This document shows positions 60,472 through 64,000 of a stretch of DNA of 64,000 bases, one piece after another. The notes under the pieces are model-generated. The model worked only from the letters and a program-made list of their open reading frames with translations. It had not been told where the DNA came from and did not search any database. Both the position numbers and the translations under genes were made by a program. Location of the stretch: positions 17,201 through 81,200 of the forward strand of contig JAEWOH010000065.1 of the NCBI GenBank assembly GCA_023460955.1, read 5' to 3'. Position 1 is the first letter of the stretch, and each line of letters begins with the position of its first letter. The stretch is from Bacillota bacterium (lineage in GTDB: Bacteria > Bacillota > Clostridia > Acetivibrionales > DSM-1351).

Positions 60472-60930
60472 TTGCACAATCAGTCAAGCTTTGATATTAG
60501 TAGATTTGTAGAGACATTTGACAAATTGTTTAAAGCTGAACGACGCAAACTGTCTCTCTTTGGCTTAAAACAAAGCGAAGTGCGCGTTTTACTTTGTATT
60601 GAGCAGCTTTCTCGTGAAAATAAACAGGTCATAAAGGTTTCAGAAATCAGTAAGAAATTATTTGTAACTTCTCCTACTGTTACTGAGCTAATAAAAAGCC
60701 TAAGTACCAACGGATATATTGAACGCTGCGTTGACACTAAAGATAAACGGGTCTCTGATATAAAGTTAACTTCTAAAGGAGAAAAAGTAGTACTGAAATT
60801 AACAACCTACTTTAACTCCTTGTACTCCGGTCTTATTGAAAAAATCGGCGTCAACCAGAGTGAAACTTTACTTGATTTATTAGATCAAGTGTGTATTTAT
60901 CTTAATGAAACAAATATTGAGCCTGATTAG
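60472..60930 (+). CDS. MarR-family transcriptional regulator
   Basis: 152 residues from the TTG at 60472, following GAGGTGA; an upstream TTG has no ribosome site. The winged helix runs through QSEVRVLLCIEQL, ISKKLFVTSPTVTELIKSLSTNGYIER and DTKDKRVSDIKLTSKG, the classic MarR recognition helix and wing. The likely role is a repressor of the upstream MFS exporter, relieved by a small ligand; this follows from neighbourhood. Confidence 0.88.
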   Translation: MHNQSSFDISRFVETFDKLFKAERRKLSLFGLKQSEVRVLLCIEQLSRENKQVIKVSEISKKLFVTSPTVTELIKSLSTNGYIERCVDTKDKRVSDIKLTSKGEKVVLKLTTYFNSLYSGLIEKIGVNQSETLLDLLDQVCIYLNETNIEPD

Positions 60931-61016
60931 CTCTTTGCTTTATTCTAATCTTTTTATCAGAAAACTATTGGTTGCTACAATTACGGGACGATCCAAAAAT
61001 AGCGATTAATTTAATA

Positions 61017-61068
61017 CAGAAAAGACGTCGATAGAGATGTTAGTAAATCTCTCCGACGTCTTTTCTGT
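61017..61068. terminator. Long convergent terminator
   Basis: ACAGAAAAGACGTCG pairs with CGACGTCTTTTCTGT, with AGAGAT/ATCTCT inside. It lies in the 60931-61232 gap. A second imperfect hairpin (GCCAGCC / GGCTGGC on the minus strand) lies near 61190-61220, directly after the stop of the Big_2 gene. Confidence 0.75.
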
Positions 61069-61232
61069 ATCTGTCATTAGTTCTTGTTTAAATTAATTTT
61101 TGGTTCTATACTAAACGCATATGTTGCTGATATACCTGAATTTAGAGCCTGCTTAACGATGTTAAAGAAGATACCCTACATAACAATAGAGAGCCAGCCA
61201 TAAAGTAACGTGACTGGCCCTCCGATAAAAAT

Positions 61233-64000
61233 TTAGTTTACTATTAGAGCCACACCTTTATTGATGTCAATCTCAAAACTTTCCACTGTTCCGTTTTTTC
61301 CCCTCAAGAACTTATCTTCAAAGAATTGTACAAATAAAGGATCAGTTACTGACGGTAAATCATTTTCAACTGTAATAATTATCTCTTCACGATATTCTGT
61401 TGTTTCTACAGATACAACTCTGAACTCATTAGTACTCATATTATGGACTCTAAAGTCTCGCAGGGAGGATGATATGCGCAGTTCATCAGTATTGTATAAT
61501 TCAGAGTCAAATTTAAGGAGTATTTTATTTTTTGAAATTCTGTAAGCACTAGTAACTTGAGGTCGATAAGGTTTTACTCCATTATGCACTAAAGCATCAA
61601 GCTTTTCTGAACACATTGAATCAATTGTAGTCTCATTATTAATTATTTTAACACTAAATGTATAAATGCCTTCTTCGCCAGAGCCAAATGAAAAATCGCA
61701 ACTATTTGTAGTAGATTCTCTCGTCGCAAAAATATTATTATCCTTATATAAATAAACAATATATTTAATGGGAGGTGTCTCACCCAAATCCGGATTGTAA
61801 TCAGACCATACAGCCTTATTCTCACCATCACTTCCAATCTCCCAATAACCGGATTGTACAGCTGCATATTGAACTACTGAATTTGATGCATCTGACTGTG
61901 CACTATCAAAGTATGTAACACCATCACCTAATGAAGTAACTTTAACAGTGTATTTTCCACCTTTAGCAGCATTAGGATCAGTGAAGAAATTATTATAAAA
62001 GTCGGCCTCTGTCACATTATTAAGACATTTTTTTTCTATAACTAATTTGTCGTTTAAATATAACGCAACCTTGTAGCCGTTCTCGTTCTCAACATCTTCC
62101 CATCGAGCTATACCTTGTACAGATAATGTAGGCGCCGTTGGCTTTACACTTACAGCTAAATTGTATACCAGGTAGCTTTTTCCTTCTTCCTTAACAACTA
62201 TCCTTAACTTTTTACAACTGCCTTTTGCTATATCCTTAGTATTTATTGAATAATTAATCTCGGTATCTGTCTGACTTTGTATAGAAAAATCTAAACCTGT
62301 GAGGTCTATTTCCTGAGCTGCAGCTTTTGTAGCCTTCAGTACAAATGCTTGAGTATCATTTTCTAATACAACACTTCCATTCCTTGATCCGTCCTGGAAC
62401 TTTATATCTGCGGAAGGTTCCTTCACCTCCAAAACAACATCACTTGTAGGAAATAATCTTACCTCGGATTCGACAGCTTCTGAATGTACTTTATTAACAT
62501 CACTTCCGGCGGCTGATTTAACGGTAAAGGTATATTTACTGTCAGGTTTCTTTATATATTCTGTAAAATCCATTTCAGTAACAGCAGAATTATTAACTAC
62601 TATACTTTTTATCTCAACTCCATCTTCATATAAACGTACAAAATAGCCATTTGCATAATCTACCTTACCCCACTTTGCAATGCTGCCATCCCAGTACATA
62701 CCTGTTACATTTGGAAGTTGTCTGACAATAGTAGATTTTTTAGAAAGATCTCCATCCTCAGTCGTTGTACCATTACCCTTTACTCTTATTGCTATTGAAT
62801 ATAAATCTGGCCCATACTCCAATAAATATTTTGTGATATAGAAAGTATATTTTTGTTCACTCATCTGAGGGACTTGTATAGTGGTAACATAAGTACAATC
62901 ATTGCCTTTGTAAAGCAATATATCATACCCGTAGTTAGGAGTAAGTATACTCCATTCGGCATAGCCCTGCGAGCTTATTTTGATATAGGTCAGTGTCTTC
63001 ATCTTTGTCAATTGATGCTTAACCTTAAGGACAAATGGTACCTCATCTTTCAGATCTCCGTTTGTTAAGCTTGCTGTCATTGTTATAGTTTTATCTGCCG
63101 CATCTATTGCAGGCCTTACAACTGTTTTCCCATCATTACTTATAACATCAGGATCACTTGATGTCCATTTAACTGTTGTTCCATTTGCAAGCAAAAGAGG
63201 CAGTTCACCCAGCGAGGTTTTAATGTCATCTGAAGAGCTGTTATCCCCCAAAGGAATAGTTAAGGCAGCTTTGTCTTCAGACAATTTCCGGGCATCACTT
63301 TTATATACATAAATAATAAAGAAGGTAGATGCCGATGTGTACCCATCCTTTTCACAAGTAACTGTTATAATTGCTTCTCCGGCATTAACACCAGTAACTG
63401 ATACTATATCACCAGAAACTGATACCGAAGCGACATCAGTACTACTTGACATTGCTCTTTTAACAGCATCTGAGGGGCTGCTTACTACAGAAACATCTAG
63501 TGATGAATCAGTTTGTATTGACCTATTCCCTAATAAACCGACAGTTATAGTCTTCGGTGTCTCAGGCTTTGTTTTTACTTCGACCAGTGCGGTTGCTTTT
63601 TTAGTCGGATCAGCAACTGAGGTTGCAGTTATTGTTGCAGTTCCTGCTGAAATCGGGGTAACAACACCATTGGCTACTGTCGCAACGGCAGTATTGCTCG
63701 AGGTCCAGGTAACTTCCTTGTTGGCCGCATCTGATGGTGTAATTGTTGCTGTTATTGTCTTAGGCTCAGCACCTGCTATCAAGGTCATTGTCTCAGGTGT
63801 AACAGTAATTCCTTCTACTTTCTTCGGTGTCTCCGGCTTTGCTGTTACAGTAACCACTGTGGTTGCTTTTTTAGTCAGATCTGCAGCTGAGGTTGCAGTT
63901 ATTGTTGCAGTTCCTGCTGAAACCGGGGTAACAACACCCTTGACTACTGTTGCTACGGCAGAATTGCTGGAGGTCCAGGTAACTTCCTTGTTTGCCGCAT
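61233..64000 (-). CDS. Surface protein with Big_2-type Ig-like repeats (5' end outside window)
   Basis: At least 922 residues, open to the right edge, so the true start is not seen; an apparent internal Val start near 63857 is not real. The upstream end holds two Big_2 domains with VEGITVTPETMTLIAG, TWTSSN and GTATITATS. After them lie a bacterial Ig-like segment (VSVSGDIVSVTGVNAGEAIITVTC), an SLAP-type domain and three fibronectin-like units (VTGMYWDGSIAKWGKVDYANGY). Such proteins bind surfaces or carbohydrates or bridge modules. The C-terminus has no anchor motif that I recognise. Confidence 0.8.
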   Translation of the reverse strand, partial: AANKEVTWTSSNSAVATVVKGVVTPVSAGTATITATSAADLTKKATTVVTVTAKPETPKKVEGITVTPETMTLIAGAEPKTITATITPSDAANKEVTWTSSNTAVATVANGVVTPISAGTATITATSVADPTKKATALVEVKTKPETPKTITVGLLGNRSIQTDSSLDVSVVSSPSDAVKRAMSSSTDVASVSVSGDIVSVTGVNAGEAIITVTCEKDGYTSASTFFIIYVYKSDARKLSEDKAALTIPLGDNSSSDDIKTSLGELPLLLANGTTVKWTSSDPDVISNDGKTVVRPAIDAADKTITMTASLTNGDLKDEVPFVLKVKHQLTKMKTLTYIKISSQGYAEWSILTPNYGYDILLYKGNDCTYVTTIQVPQMSEQKYTFYITKYLLEYGPDLYSIAIRVKGNGTTTEDGDLSKKSTIVRQLPNVTGMYWDGSIAKWGKVDYANGYFVRLYEDGVEIKSIVVNNSAVTEMDFTEYIKKPDSKYTFTVKSAAGSDVNKVHSEAVESEVRLFPTSDVVLEVKEPSADIKFQDGSRNGSVVLENDTQAFVLKATKAAAQEIDLTGLDFSIQSQTDTEINYSINTKDIAKGSCKKLRIVVKEEGKSYLVYNLAVSVKPTAPTLSVQGIARWEDVENENGYKVALYLNDKLVIEKKCLNNVTEADFYNNFFTDPNAAKGGKYTVKVTSLGDGVTYFDSAQSDASNSVVQYAAVQSGYWEIGSDGENKAVWSDYNPDLGETPPIKYIVYLYKDNNIFATRESTTNSCDFSFGSGEEGIYTFSVKIINNETTIDSMCSEKLDALVHNGVKPYRPQVTSAYRISKNKILLKFDSELYNTDELRISSSLRDFRVHNMSTNEFRVVSVETTEYREEIIITVENDLPSVTDPLFVQFFEDKFLRGKNGTVESFEIDINKGVALIVN
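63590..64000 (-). repeat. Tandem 270-bp coding repeat (Big_2 domain)
   Basis: The stretch GAGGTTGCAGTTATTGTTGC recurs 270 bases later (63619 and 63889), within long, nearly identical flanks. The unit codes for 90 residues, one Big_2 domain. The repeat continues past the window edge, so the copy number is unknown. Confidence 0.9.

Noticed and set aside
63714..63857. Internal Val start of the Big_2 protein as a real gene start
   Set aside because: The reading frame stays open with the same repeat to the window edge; no ribosome site is seen there.
1..64000. CRISPR array, insertion sequence, prophage or rRNA operon
   Set aside because: No regularly spaced repeats, transposase, integrase, phage structural genes or rRNA cores were seen.

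Overview
The window looks like a chromosomal segment of a low-GC, anaerobic, spore-forming Firmicute of the Clostridia. I infer a Ruminiclostridium-like (cluster III) relative. The reasons are the AT-rich sequence with strong GGAGG ribosome binding sites, the SCIFF peptide and its radical SAM maturase sitting between yajC and secDF, indolepyruvate:ferredoxin oxidoreductase, a SpoIID-type protein, an L-box lysine riboswitch and clostridial-type dnaG-rpoD. I saw no phage genes, transposase, rRNA or CRISPR array. Most of the window is core chromosome, with accessory cell-surface genes scattered through it and concentrated at the right end.

Layout. 1-3.5 kb: the 5' part of cinA, an orphan PstS-like lipoprotein, a small membrane protein and an NAD-dependent epimerase; the lipoprotein and epimerase genes share a 45-bp upstream element. 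3.5-9.6 kb (minus): a deacetylase-like membrane protein, then the aryl-acid cluster iorA-iorB-paaK-ACT. 9.6-19.7 kb: an LCP cell-wall protein, ComFB, aroE, a YqeG phosphatase, a UvrD-like helicase, a Nudix hydrolase, a DinG/XPD-like helicase with an N-terminal nuclease-like domain, and a membrane phosphoesterase. 19.7-30 kb: an aldo/keto reductase, a DUF1540 peptide, FMN-binding and HD proteins, a secreted beta-propeller-like protein, two GNAT proteins, rsgA, a short transcript with a 19-codon ORF, and a 4Fe-4S protein.

30-38 kb: RNase P RNA, the Nif3-like and TrmK genes, tRNA-Met and tRNA-Asn behind a structured leader, and rpoD-dnaG. 38-46 kb (minus, clostridial core order): queA, tgt, yajC, a TIGR04086 membrane protein, scfA (SCIFF), scfB (maturase), a gamma-carbonic anhydrase, secD and secF. 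46-54 kb: lysC with its own promoter and structured leader, a P-loop kinase, a SpoIID protein, and a lysine-riboswitch operon dapA-dapB-ACT. 54-64 kb: a YesL-like membrane protein, tRNA-Leu, an acetate transporter, an exported RCC1-repeat protein, an MFS exporter with a MarR regulator, and a Big_2 surface protein running off the right edge.

How the genes work together. LysC, DapA and DapB make aspartate-family and diaminopimelate precursors; the lysine riboswitch visibly controls only the dapAB part. IorAB, PaaK and the ACT protein fit aryl-pyruvate oxidation to acyl-CoA. YajC, SecD and SecF assist protein export. ScfA and ScfB make a modified Cys-rich peptide, and a terminator between them probably sets peptide above enzyme. 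The least explained elements are non-coding or very small: the 19-codon transcript, the leaders of secDF, lysC and the tRNA operon, and the shared 45-bp element. Start codons were chosen from Shine-Dalgarno spacing wherever several were possible.
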